A model generated the notes under the pieces. That model worked only from the letters and a program-made list of their open reading frames with translations. It did not search any database and was not told where the DNA came from. This document shows, piece by piece, positions 1 to 8,315 of a stretch of 9,475 nt of DNA. Origin of the DNA: Clostridia bacterium. GTDB lineage: Bacteria > Bacillota > Clostridia > Christensenellales > CAG-314. Every line of letters starts with the position of its first letter. Position 1 is the first letter of the stretch. The position numbers were made by a program, and so were the translations under genes. The DNA is taken from contig CAAGHL010000011.1 in NCBI GenBank assembly GCA_900769665.1, positions 1-9,475 of the forward strand, written 5' to 3'.

Positions 1-551
1 CTGCTGTTGCCTACAAAACGTCCGAAAGCATACGCTAGCGAAGTTTTACCCGTACCCGACATGCCTTGCAATATGGTAATGTGCGTTACGCCCAGCCCGG
101 CAATAAACCTACGTATGTCCGTAGGGCTGTAATACAGTTTCAGTTCCCCTGCGGCGTAGTTGCGGAAAGCGTCGCAAAACTTCTTCAAGCTAATTTTGTT
201 GTCGTACTTCTTTTTGTTTAGCTCTGCGTGGTCATCGTCGATTGCGCTCAGCATGCAAAATCTACGTTTGACGGCGTCTTCCTCGTCGTCGCCGCTTGCC
301 GCAGTTGTCTTCTTACTTACCGCAGTTGTAGCTACGACGGGCAAACCGCCCTCGCCTGCCTCGACGGACGACACTACTATTTTGGTAGGCTCTTCGGGGC
401 GTTTGTCGGTGGAGATCATATGCGCCACCACCACAAACACCATTGCGCCGACAAGCACGGACACGTACACGATGATTGCCACAGGCGAACTCATCACACG
501 CAAAATATTGACCGCCGCCAGCAAGTCAAACACTATATTGTTAGTAAACAT
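1..551 (-). CDS. Membrane-anchored AAA+/P-loop ATPase, N-terminal part (runs off the left edge)
   Basis: An open frame starts at ATG 551-549 and runs for 183 codons without a stop to position 1, so the C-terminus is missing. Residues 22-45 (SPVAIIVYVSVLVGAMVFVV) form one hydrophobic helix, preceded by few charges and followed by TDKRPEEPTK. A low-complexity Ala/Thr/Ser/Asp/Glu linker spans about 50-95. A conserved-looking segment from about 97 (RRFCMLSAID) leads to IRRFIAGLGVTHITILQ and a textbook Walker A motif, GMSGTGKTS, at 163-171. The short strand followed by GxxGxGKT resembles McrB-like AAA+ ATPases; Walker B, sensor 1 and arginine finger would lie beyond the window, so the subfamily is inferred. 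The start is 18 nt after the stop of the preceding GH3-like gene, with only a weak GGGGGA ribosome binding site, so it is probably translated by coupling. The upstream gene ends in a degenerate version of the same ATPase module. No substrate can be named. Confidence 0.85.
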   Translation of the reverse strand, partial: MFTNNIVFDLLAAVNILRVMSSPVAIIVYVSVLVGAMVFVVVAHMISTDKRPEEPTKIVVSSVEAGEGGLPVVATTAVSKKTTAASGDDEEDAVKRRFCMLSAIDDDHAELNKKKYDNKISLKKFCDAFRNYAAGELKLYYSPTDIRRFIAGLGVTHITILQGMSGTGKTSLAYAFGRFVGNS

Positions 552-569
552 TTGCTTAGTCCCCCGCCA

Positions 570-3500
570 TTACTCGTTGTGTGCGGCGAAAGCCGAATGT
601 GCAACGGCTTTTTTGCAGTAGTTGTCTTCTTCGCCGAAGATAAAGTCTATCTTTTGCGTGATTTCCGTCGGGTCTTCCGCTTTGCCGTCCACAAGCGCCA
701 ACACTTGCGGCAACAACTTGGTGCCTGCAACGATATCCAACACGGCGTTTTGCTCGAAACCGTAGGTAATCAGCGCGCCGATGTAGCGTTCCAACACGAT
801 ACAGTCGCGGTTGCCTAGGTGGTACGGCGTAAATGCCGAAGTCATGTTTTCCAAATCGTCAACCTTTTTCCACAGCTTTTCCGTAAGGGAGTTGTGTATG
901 CGCGCGTCCTTGCCGAATGTCGACAATTGGCTTGGCGTAACGGGGTTGACCACAAACTCGCCCTTGCGCTCGCCTGCGGCTACGGAGATGTAACTCGTGA
1001 CGGCTTGCGCCAACGTGTCGGAGGGCAAACCGCCCTTTTCCGAGTCGCTAGCCAACACAAACCAAACGTTGGGCGACATTGTCAGTTGCTTGTCCTCTAC
1101 CACCGTTTCAAACGTGTAGTCGGGGCGCACAAAGTAGCGGATAAACGGCGTGATAAAGTCGGTGCAATCGGCGTTTACTTTGAGGTAGACAAACTGCACT
1201 TTGTTTGCCGACGCCGTACGCAATGCCGCAAGTACCTTGCCGTCCGTGCCGTCGCTGTTGAGGTAGTAACGCTTTTTGTCAAGTGCCGTCACGTCCTCTT
1301 CCGCAAAGTCGCCGCCCATGCCCTCACACACACTACGCACAAACTGCTTGACGTAGTCGCTGTCGTCCACGGCAACAAGTCGATATGCGCTCAATGCGGA
1401 AGCAAAAACTTTCACGTCGTCGGGGGAAACCGCCAAACCGCGTGCGGCGGCGTTGTCTAGGATACTCTTGACAAACAGTTGCCCGTCAAGAGGTTGTTCG
1501 TCGTCGGCGTCGTATGTTTCGTCGGAGAACACGTCGTCGTCCGTTTGTTGGGGTTCCTCGTCGGCAAACTCCTTTTCAAACAATGCGTTGATGGAGTCGG
1601 GCGTGGCAATGTCCTCGGTAACGGGCGTGGTATCTTGCTTGATACTCGCCAACTTTCTTTGTTTGGCACGGTACACGGCACGACGAATGATAGAGATAAC
1701 AAGCAATATTACGCCTATGCCGCCAACGCCCAAAGCGACGAAACGGGCAATGACAGTAAAGATTTCCCCAATAGTACCTAGGAAGAATGACGCCGCAAAT
1801 ATCGCCGCCGCCACAACCAAGGAAATTATGCCGTGCAAATGCGGCTTTTTCGCTTTTTGCTTTTTGACGGGTTTTACCGTGTAGTTTTGCTTGACGATGT
1901 TGCTACCCTTGGGGAAGTACGCCTCGCTAGAAACGCCGTCCGCTTCCAACTTGTCGCCGACAATCTTTGTCGACGTGGTTGCCGCAATCGTTTGGCAAGA
2001 GGTAGCCACATATACTTCGTATGTGCCGTCCTCGCGTTTGAATGTGTTTGTTTTTGCGTCGAACACACCCAACAAATCGGGGTCGAGCCTTATTGTAATG
2101 CCCTTGCTTTCGCCGGGGCGCAATGAAACTTTCGTAAAGCCTTTCAATTGGTACTTGGGCGAGTACAGCACGGAATCTTTCTTGCCGACGTACACTTGCA
2201 CCACTTCGGAAGCGGCAACTTTGCCGTTGTTTTGCACCGTTGCGCTGACGCCGGTCGCCTCACACTTGACGGAAGAAACGGCAAACTTGGAGTATGTCAA
2301 GCCGTAACCGAACGGATACACGGGTGCGGTGCCGCCTGTCAGGTATCTGCGGTAGCCCACAAACATGCCTGCGCGGTGGCGTTTGTCCACAGACAAATAC
2401 TCGGCAATCTCCCTACGGACTGCGCCGACGTCGTTGTAGCAACTAAAGGGTAACTTGCCGCTGGGACTTTCGCCCTGCAACAAGGCAATCAACGCCTCGG
2501 TACGGGACATCATTTCGGGTGCGTACAACAATGCCGAGCAAAGCCCCGACAGCTGTCCGCAACAAACCGCCGAGCTTGTCACGACGATTGTAGGCACCTT
2601 GTTTTCCTGCAATTTGTGTAGCAGTGCAGCCTCCCACCCGAACAATTTGTCATGGGAAGCAGACAGTACCAACGTGTACTTTGCCGTGCCCGAACGGCGC
2701 AAGCACTCTTCCGTCCAAGCGTCGTCGCGAGCCGACTCCTCGGCAAGTCCGACTGTCACTGCGCCGTTTAGCGACGAGCCGCCGAACACCTTGGCTTCCT
2801 CGCCGTTACACACCACGTGCAAAGCTGGCAAATTACTCGAAAAAGGCAATACGTTGTCATTTTTTAGCAACACTATTGCTTCCTTGGCGGCTTGCAAAAG
2901 TAGTTCGGATTTGCTTTCCGATGTTTCTTCCGTCGTGCTGTTTTTGCGTGCGGCAACGTCGAAAGCGAAGCTCAACACGTTGTCCACCGCCTCGTCCAAC
3001 AGCTCGGGAGTAAGCACGTCGTAAGTCTCGCAAGCTTCGGTAAACTCGGCAAGAGAGTACTCGCCGCTGTTGATACCTTCCTTCATTGTGCGGTACGCCG
3101 CAAGTGCGTCACGTAGCGACCCTGCGCCGCCGTTGGTCAGTAGCAGTTTGCCCTCGGCAAGTTGTTTGACAAGCAGTGCCGACGGAGTGTTTTCGGCAAA
3201 TACGTATTTACGTTGCGGTTGCTCGGGTTGAGTAGCAGCCACCGAAACGCAAACGCTGTTGTACATATGCGGCACAAAAACGTAGTACTCGTTGCGTGCG
3301 CGCGCATTGGTCTTGCCGTCGGCAAAGTAGTCGGACGAGGTTGTCTTTGCACAGGGGCAACACACTACGTCGCTACCGATGTCGGAGTACATATTGTACA
3401 AAAAGTACGGGTCTTCCGACGTTACGGCGTTGTCGTTGGTGGGGTACGGCACAGGCACAAGGCGAGGCAACATAAGTACCGTCACGCAATCGTTGCCGTT

Positions 3501-3713
3501 GTCGCAGTACAGCTTGCGCAGTAGCTTGACAAACAATTGTTTGTTCCAACCGACTGCGTATGCGCCGATTGTCTTGTCTTCCACACGGCGAAACACCACC
3601 TTGGGTACGCCGAGCGCATTTATCTTGATGTCGGACAGCATTGCCCCGTCGCAAACCAACGCAAGCTTTTGTCGCTCGGTCAGCTTTTTGATAATTTCGG
3701 GATATTGTATCAT
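570..3713 (-). CDS. GH3-like pseudoenzyme with membrane hairpin and degenerate AAA+ C-terminal domain
   Basis: 1047 residues in three parts. Residues 8-580 follow the glycoside hydrolase family 3 plan: LTERQKLAL and LGVPKVV at the start, EAIVLLKNDNVLPF (278-291), GESPSGKLPF (414-423), YPFGYGLTYS (466-475), then a fibronectin-III-like domain (about 485-570). The barrel is only about 240 residues, against over 300 usually, and where GH3 enzymes carry the nucleophile (SDW-type) this protein has LLTNGGAG (191-198), so hydrolysis is unlikely. Two hydrophobic helices (629-648, 658-676) flanked by KKQKAKK and RRAVYRAKQRK suggest a hairpin with both large parts in the cytosol; there is no signal peptide. 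After an acidic linker (about 711-742), residues 745-1040 resemble a AAA+ module lacking Walker A, with a sensor-1-like strand (NVWFVLASD, 882-890) and an alpha-helical lid. The start is set by AAAGGAG 7 nt upstream. It is probably a scaffold or sensor partner of the ATPase encoded next; the ligand is unknown. Confidence 0.85.
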   Translation of the reverse strand: MIQYPEIIKKLTERQKLALVCDGAMLSDIKINALGVPKVVFRRVEDKTIGAYAVGWNKQLFVKLLRKLYCDNGNDCVTVLMLPRLVPVPYPTNDNAVTSEDPYFLYNMYSDIGSDVVCCPCAKTTSSDYFADGKTNARARNEYYVFVPHMYNSVCVSVAATQPEQPQRKYVFAENTPSALLVKQLAEGKLLLTNGGAGSLRDALAAYRTMKEGINSGEYSLAEFTEACETYDVLTPELLDEAVDNVLSFAFDVAARKNSTTEETSESKSELLLQAAKEAIVLLKNDNVLPFSSNLPALHVVCNGEEAKVFGGSSLNGAVTVGLAEESARDDAWTEECLRRSGTAKYTLVLSASHDKLFGWEAALLHKLQENKVPTIVVTSSAVCCGQLSGLCSALLYAPEMMSRTEALIALLQGESPSGKLPFSCYNDVGAVRREIAEYLSVDKRHRAGMFVGYRRYLTGGTAPVYPFGYGLTYSKFAVSSVKCEATGVSATVQNNGKVAASEVVQVYVGKKDSVLYSPKYQLKGFTKVSLRPGESKGITIRLDPDLLGVFDAKTNTFKREDGTYEVYVATSCQTIAATTSTKIVGDKLEADGVSSEAYFPKGSNIVKQNYTVKPVKKQKAKKPHLHGIISLVVAAAIFAASFFLGTIGEIFTVIARFVALGVGGIGVILLVISIIRRAVYRAKQRKLASIKQDTTPVTEDIATPDSINALFEKEFADEEPQQTDDDVFSDETYDADDEQPLDGQLFVKSILDNAAARGLAVSPDDVKVFASALSAYRLVAVDDSDYVKQFVRSVCEGMGGDFAEEDVTALDKKRYYLNSDGTDGKVLAALRTASANKVQFVYLKVNADCTDFITPFIRYFVRPDYTFETVVEDKQLTMSPNVWFVLASDSEKGGLPSDTLAQAVTSYISVAAGERKGEFVVNPVTPSQLSTFGKDARIHNSLTEKLWKKVDDLENMTSAFTPYHLGNRDCIVLERYIGALITYGFEQNAVLDIVAGTKLLPQVLALVDGKAEDPTEITQKIDFIFGEEDNYCKKAVAHSAFAAHNE
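594..1481 (-). other. Degenerate AAA+ domain (no P-loop) at the C-terminus of the GH3-like protein
   Basis: Residues 745-1040 share a pattern with the neighbouring ATPase just before its Walker A: Phe, then N-x-AA, Leu, SPxD[IV][RK]xF and Leu, followed by a hydrophobic strand. Where the ATPase has GMSGTGKTS, this copy has VDDSDYV, so nucleotide binding through a P-loop is not expected. Further on are a Walker-B-like strand without the acidic pair (QFVYLKVN, 840-847), a sensor-1-like strand (NVWFVLASD, 882-890) and a helical segment (ERYIGALITYGFEQNAVLDI, 975-994) resembling the lid of McrB-like ATPases. The fold is inferred; profile comparison was not possible. Confidence 0.6.
1674..1832 (-). 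other. Two-helix membrane hairpin in the GH3-like protein
   Basis: This encodes about residues 628-680. Helix one is IISLVVAAAIFAASFFLGTI and helix two is VALGVGGIGVILLVISII, separated by a short loop with few charges. Lys-rich sequence precedes helix one and Arg/Lys-rich sequence follows helix two. By the positive-inside rule both flanks are cytoplasmic, which puts the GH3-like region inside the cell. Topology is inferred from charge only. Confidence 0.75.
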
Positions 3714-3720
3714 ATTCTAT

Positions 3721-3727
3721 CTCCTTT
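3721..3727 (-). promoter_or_regulatory. Ribosome binding site of the GH3-like gene
   Basis: On the minus strand AAAGGAG ends 7 nt before ATG 3713-3711, inside the 27-nt gap after the LRR gene. It supports this start. Confidence 0.85.
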
Positions 3728-3740
3728 GTCGCAATCGGCG

Positions 3741-6700
3741 TCAGTAACTGATTTCACAAATGACAACATTGTCTTCGCCTACCCTACCGCTTCCGTCCTT
3801 GCTGTATACAAACTCGACGGTATCGCCGATGTTTATGCTAAAAGTAATTTCGCAGACCGTTTCGCCCGACCAACTTCCTTGCAGTTGCCCGTTTAGGTAA
3901 ATTTCAAACTTGTCGTATTTTTGTTCGGAGCTAACATTGGCGCGGACGGTCAAATTGACGGAAACCAACGCCGCAAACTTGATGTACGCAGTGCCGTTGT
4001 CGTCGTGCATGTCGCTGTACACGTTCAAGTCCTTGTCGGTGTTGAAGCCGCTCATGTCAAACTCGCCCAACGTCTTCAATGCGTCGTACGGGTTGGTCGG
4101 CTCGGCAATTCCGCACACGGTACATTTGCCGTCTACGTAGTTGTGACCGCCGTACACCTCGCGAGAGAACTCGTATCCGCACACAGCGCAGGTGTTTGTT
4201 TCCTTACCTACGTGTTGACAATCGGCTTTTTCCGCCGTTTTCCACTCGCCCGAGTACTGCACGTCGATGGAAATTGCACCGTTTTGGTCGTACGTCCACT
4301 GTTTGCCTTCCTCGTGAATACACTTTGCAAAGTAGTAAACCGTACCGTTGTACTCGTTACCGCCGATGGCTTGCCATTGGTCTTCCTCGCCGCAGTAGTA
4401 GGTCAAGGGGTAACCGCACCCACCCATTGCCATGTTTTGGATGTAGGTGACGTTCATCGGGATAATCAACGAATTGATCCAAGAGTTGCAAAAGTAATTG
4501 CCTATCGTGTAGCGTTCGATCGTTTTGCCTTGGTAAGTGAAAGTTTCGGGCAACTCTACAAGATCGGGATAGGTCGGCACCATTGTGACAAGGTACCAAT
4601 CGTCGCCGTTGCGTGCAAAGGTGTATTGTCCGTCCACCGTGGTCACGGCAACGTTGTCAGAAGTGGACACAAATGCGGCGTACATTGCAACGCATCCGTT
4701 GTCGTAACTGCCCACGTTGATGTTGAGGGAGCTTAGGTTGACAACATACTTAATACCGTTACATCCGACAAACGCTTCGTGTTCGATTACGTTCATCGAG
4801 CGCGGTATGCGTACATTTGTAAGGGCATTGCAGTTTGCAAAGGTGTTGCTGTAAATATGTTCGAGTCCGTCGGCAATATTGAAGCTTGTCAATTGGTTAC
4901 AATTTTCAAACACACGCGAACCCAAAATCGTGACCTTGTCCGTTTGGATAGTAGTAAGATTGTAGTCGTTGCTAAACGCTTGCGTATCGATGTAACCTAC
5001 GCCTGCGCCGCCGACAACTTCCGTAAGGGAAGTACACTCCATAAACGCATATGCGCCGATGTATTCCAAAGTGTTGGGTAAGGTAATGCGACTAAGCGAG
5101 TTACAGCGATTAAACGCACCGTGACCGATACGGCGTAAACTATTGGGCAAACGCACCGTATCCAAGCCTTGGCAGTCGCTAAACGCATATTCGGGGATTT
5201 CCGTCAGCGACGTTTTGGATAGGTCGACAGACTGCAAGTTGTAGCAACCGCAAAACACGTCTACGCCCATTTCCGTCAAACCCGACGGCAACGATACAGA
5301 CTGCACACTACTGCTTGCAAATGCGTATTCGCCTATTTTGGTCAGCGTCGTGTTGTTGCCGCTTTGCGAGAAAGTCACGCTTGTAAGGTTGCTTGTATTG
5401 GCAAACGCTCGGTCCCCTATCGCAGTGACGGACGTTGCAGGGATGGTAACCGACGTAATGTCGGTGTTGTCGGCAAACAGCAACTGCGGCACGGCGTATC
5501 TACGCACAAAACCGCCCCTGTCTGCGGTAAAGCTTGTTGGCATGTACACGTCGGTAACGCCGTTTGTACCCGTCAAATACCAAGTGCCGTCGTTACCTTG
5601 TAGGAAGTCGTACGCGCCGTTGTGTCCGTACACCGCTTCGCCCGAGCCGTGCACACGCAACGCATACAACGCAACTTCGCCGTAGTCGGAGCTACCGCAC
5701 GCAATGCCCAGCGCACTGTCGTTTACCACGTCGTACAAGCGAGTGCAACCGCTAAATGCGTTGTCGTAGATTGTTTGTATCGACGAAGGGAGGACAATCT
5801 TGCCGAGGTTGTTGCAATTCATAAACGCGCCGTAATCGATTGCACGGCACTTGTTGCTAAGCTCGATTGCGTTGAGCTTTCTAGGCAAAGCGTTGTCGGA
5901 AAAGCTGTCTGCGCCGAAGATGTAGCCGATGTACGTATGGTCGCTTGCGCTGTAGCCGACAAAGGGCAGTTTCATGTAGGTCAAGTTTTCGCAACCGCTA
6001 AACGCCGCAAAACCGATTGTTTCGATTTGGTCGGGCATGTAGAAAGATTGGAAAGACATGCAGTTTTTAAAGGCGTCGTTGCCGATAGACGTGACCTTTT
6101 CGCCGATAACGACTTCATTCAGACTTGTGCAATCGGCAAACATTCTGTCGGAAATCTTGTTTATCCTTGCAGGCAAATCCACCGACAACAACGACGAACA
6201 ACCTGCAAATGCGCCCGTGCCGATACTTCTTACCGTGTCGGGCAGTGTAAGTTTTTGCAAATTTTGACAGTAAGCAAAGGCGTCGTTGCCTATCGTCGTG
6301 GCTTGGTTGCCAAGCGACACTTCCACAAGGGAAACGGCTCCGCTAAAAGCACTGTCGGGTACGCTGTCGTCCAACACTTCCATTACGGCAAGGGAGCTTG
6401 GCGTTTCGCCGAAGTAGTACGCCAAATTGTTGTCAAACAGCGGCATGGACAGCCGTTGTACACCACTGCAACCGTAAAACGCCGACTGTGCAAGAGAGAT
6501 GGCGCTAAATAAGTACATTTCGGGGATGGAGCGACAGTCGCCGAAAGCACGCTTTTCAAAGTTTTCCACCCCGGACAAATCCACCGATTGCAAGTTTACG
6601 CAACCGTCAAACGCACCTTCCTTTACCATGCGTAGGTGTCCCGTATGCGCAAAACTTGTAAGCGCGCGGCAATCGAAGAAGGACTCCACACCCACCGTAA

Positions 6701-8315
6701 AGCCGTTGAATGACACTTCGGTAAGCTTTGCCGCACCGCTAAACAGTTTGTCGGGTACGATTGTCATGTCGTCGGGCAACGCCGCGCGAGTTACGTTGCG
6801 GCAACCCTTGAACGCACCCTCGCCCACGATTACGCCGATGTTAGTGTTTAGCCAGACGGATTCCAACCCCGTGCAATCGGCAAAGGCGTACGGTTCGATT
6901 TCCTTTACGGCGGAGAAGTCGAAGTCGGATATTGCAGTTTCGGCAAAGGCGTATCTGCCCACCTTGGTAGGCGCAACGTTGATGTTCAACTTTTCCAAGC
7001 CGCTACGGTAAAAGGCGTATGCGGGTATTTCCGTTTGTTTGAGGCTGTTGATTGTCAGCGTTTTCAGTTGCACGCCGCTACAAAACGACTCGGTGATTGC
7101 TTCCACGTTGTCTATTTCTAGGTCGTTTATTACGTTTACGCCGTCGAAAAACTCGTTGAGTGCGCCAACCACGTTGTTTATCTTGCAGTAGTAGACGTTG
7201 CTTTCGACAAACACTCTGCCGCCCGTTTCGCCCAGAGGTTGGGTCACAATCAGTTGCTCGATGCCGCAGTTGGAGAAAGCTCCTGCGCCGACGTTGAGTG
7301 TTTCATCGCCGCTAAAACTAAGTTTTGCTATGTTTCGGCAACCGCTAAATGCGTTTTCGCCTACGCTTTCCACGCCGACAAACTCGGCTTGGCTAAGTGC
7401 GTAGCAGTTTTCAAATGCGTCGTTGGCAATGATTTTGACGTTGTTTGCATTGACGAAGGACAGTTGCGTGCAACCCGAGAAGCAAAACTCGGGGATTTCC
7501 GTAACGCCGCCTAGGTTGACGTCGGTCAGGTAAGCGCAGTTTTCAAATGCGCCTTTGCCAAGCGTAACGTCGGCAAGTATGGTCGCCGACCTAAGGTTTT
7601 GTCCGCGGAAACACCCTTCGGCAATGGACTCCACCTTGAACTCGTCCAACTTTTCCGGAATGTAAATATCGCTGTAACGACCTTTGTAACCCGTCACTTC
7701 CACGCTTTCCTCGCCCTCTTTGCGACTAAGCACTCGGTAGGTAAGGTTTTTGTAGTCAAATGTCTTTGCCGTGGCTCGAAATGTGACAAGCTGTATGTAA
7801 CTAAACAAGTAGATACCTGCCAGCAACACGCACAGCGCAATGACAACCAACAACGGCATGTTGACGGTGCGTACCGACGTGACGGGATTTACCTTGTTGC
7901 GCGGTCCGTCGTAGGCAGGGATTTGGTCGGCGGCAACCTTGCCGTAGCCGACGTCGGATTGCTCCCCGTCGAAGGTTGTCGACCACTCGCCGTAGTCGGC
8001 GCGAATATACACCACCTTGAAGCGAGGACGAGCCTTGGTGACGGCAATCGTGTTTTCCGTACCGAACCAATCGCCGCTTGCCACACTCATACCGCTCCAA
8101 GCTACCGTCTTGCGAGAGCACTCCTTGCCTGCGCCGTCATAGAACACCACCGCAAAGGTGATACCCGTCAAACGGTACTTGGACAGGTTTTTGAAGCGCA
8201 ACACAAGCGACAACTCGCCGTTTTGTTGCAAGTACATGTAGTTTTTGACGGTAACGCAATTGTTGGGTTGCGTTTCGTTGTAGGAACCCTTGGAAATAAT
8301 TGTGTAGTCGGTCAT
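3741..8315 (-). CDS. Giant membrane-anchored BspA-type leucine-rich-repeat protein
   Basis: 1524 residues. Residues 1-150 form a beta-rich domain with no signal peptide. A single hydrophobic helix (MPLLVVIALCVLLAGIYLFS, 153-172, continuing to about 177) follows. From about 225 to 1300 there are roughly 33 LRRs of the BspA/Treponema type, with signature AF-x-x-C, L-x-x-[IV]-x-[IL]-P and I-G-x-x-AF. Two related non-LRR islands (about 865-940 and 1195-1262) interrupt them. The end carries a WKAI-like YYCG...DQWQAI segment, a Cys-rich stretch (CQHVGKETNTCAVCG and CTVCG, 1366-1402) and a beta-sandwich-like domain (about 1410-1524). There is no LPXTG or other wall anchor, so the N-terminal helix is the anchor, most likely with the N-terminus inside and LRRs outside. 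Such proteins are usually adhesins or ligand-binding surface proteins. The start is fixed by TTGGAGG 8 nt upstream and overlaps the previous stop (ATGA). Confidence 0.92.
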   Translation of the reverse strand: MTDYTIISKGSYNETQPNNCVTVKNYMYLQQNGELSLVLRFKNLSKYRLTGITFAVVFYDGAGKECSRKTVAWSGMSVASGDWFGTENTIAVTKARPRFKVVYIRADYGEWSTTFDGEQSDVGYGKVAADQIPAYDGPRNKVNPVTSVRTVNMPLLVVIALCVLLAGIYLFSYIQLVTFRATAKTFDYKNLTYRVLSRKEGEESVEVTGYKGRYSDIYIPEKLDEFKVESIAEGCFRGQNLRSATILADVTLGKGAFENCAYLTDVNLGGVTEIPEFCFSGCTQLSFVNANNVKIIANDAFENCYALSQAEFVGVESVGENAFSGCRNIAKLSFSGDETLNVGAGAFSNCGIEQLIVTQPLGETGGRVFVESNVYYCKINNVVGALNEFFDGVNVINDLEIDNVEAITESFCSGVQLKTLTINSLKQTEIPAYAFYRSGLEKLNINVAPTKVGRYAFAETAISDFDFSAVKEIEPYAFADCTGLESVWLNTNIGVIVGEGAFKGCRNVTRAALPDDMTIVPDKLFSGAAKLTEVSFNGFTVGVESFFDCRALTSFAHTGHLRMVKEGAFDGCVNLQSVDLSGVENFEKRAFGDCRSIPEMYLFSAISLAQSAFYGCSGVQRLSMPLFDNNLAYYFGETPSSLAVMEVLDDSVPDSAFSGAVSLVEVSLGNQATTIGNDAFAYCQNLQKLTLPDTVRSIGTGAFAGCSSLLSVDLPARINKISDRMFADCTSLNEVVIGEKVTSIGNDAFKNCMSFQSFYMPDQIETIGFAAFSGCENLTYMKLPFVGYSASDHTYIGYIFGADSFSDNALPRKLNAIELSNKCRAIDYGAFMNCNNLGKIVLPSSIQTIYDNAFSGCTRLYDVVNDSALGIACGSSDYGEVALYALRVHGSGEAVYGHNGAYDFLQGNDGTWYLTGTNGVTDVYMPTSFTADRGGFVRRYAVPQLLFADNTDITSVTIPATSVTAIGDRAFANTSNLTSVTFSQSGNNTTLTKIGEYAFASSSVQSVSLPSGLTEMGVDVFCGCYNLQSVDLSKTSLTEIPEYAFSDCQGLDTVRLPNSLRRIGHGAFNRCNSLSRITLPNTLEYIGAYAFMECTSLTEVVGGAGVGYIDTQAFSNDYNLTTIQTDKVTILGSRVFENCNQLTSFNIADGLEHIYSNTFANCNALTNVRIPRSMNVIEHEAFVGCNGIKYVVNLSSLNINVGSYDNGCVAMYAAFVSTSDNVAVTTVDGQYTFARNGDDWYLVTMVPTYPDLVELPETFTYQGKTIERYTIGNYFCNSWINSLIIPMNVTYIQNMAMGGCGYPLTYYCGEEDQWQAIGGNEYNGTVYYFAKCIHEEGKQWTYDQNGAISIDVQYSGEWKTAEKADCQHVGKETNTCAVCGYEFSREVYGGHNYVDGKCTVCGIAEPTNPYDALKTLGEFDMSGFNTDKDLNVYSDMHDDNGTAYIKFAALVSVNLTVRANVSSEQKYDKFEIYLNGQLQGSWSGETVCEITFSINIGDTVEFVYSKDGSGRVGEDNVVICEISY
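4530..4733 (-). repeat. Non-LRR island, copy 2
   Basis: Residues 1195-1262 repeat the arrangement of copy 1: a Gly/Asp turn, a V-A-[LM]-YA strand, a Y-x-F...D-x-W-YL hairpin and an LP strand. It closes the second LRR block and is followed by a short final LRR and the Cys-rich tail. Confidence 0.6.
5498..5723 (-). repeat. Non-LRR island, copy 1
   Basis: Residues 865-940 break the LRR pattern: SDYGEVALYALRVH, then YDFLQGNDGTWYLTG, and a Leu-Pro-type strand before the LRRs resume. The same order of motifs appears in copy 2 further on (YDNG-VAMYAAFV, YTFARNGDDWYLV, ELPETF), so the two islands are probably duplicates acting as beta-hairpin caps or spacers between LRR blocks. Confidence 0.6.

Larger units (their letters stand above)
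4416..7643 (-). repeat. Array of about 33 BspA-type leucine-rich repeats
   Basis: Repeats of about 22-24 residues recur through residues 225-1300 of the large LRR protein. The DNA shows the same periodicity: on the plus strand, variants of GCAACCGCTAAACGC or CAATCGGCAAA (antisense of the AFSGC and AFADC codons) recur about every 70 nt. Later repeats (about 660-860 and 955-1190) keep the consensus better than the N-terminal ones (about 225-640), several of which have lost the Cys (AFYRS, AFAET, LFSGA). Confidence 0.85.

Noticed and set aside
819..1460. Plus-strand open frame opposite the GH3-like gene (and the shorter one at 160-621 opposite the ATPase)
   Set aside because: They are antisense shadows; the minus-strand frames carry recognisable GH3 and Walker A motifs and proper start signals.
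3741..4000. Sortase (LPXTG) or other wall anchor at the C-terminus of the LRR protein
   Set aside because: The protein ends in a beta domain (NVVICEISY) with no LPXTG, hydrophobic tail or basic end; anchoring is by the N-terminal helix.
5622..6512. Long plus-strand open frame opposite the LRR gene (also 3921-4736 and 7599-8375)
   Set aside because: These mirror the repeated codons of the LRR gene in antisense and lack ribosome binding sites. Their translations show no domain, while the minus-strand frame is a clear LRR protein.
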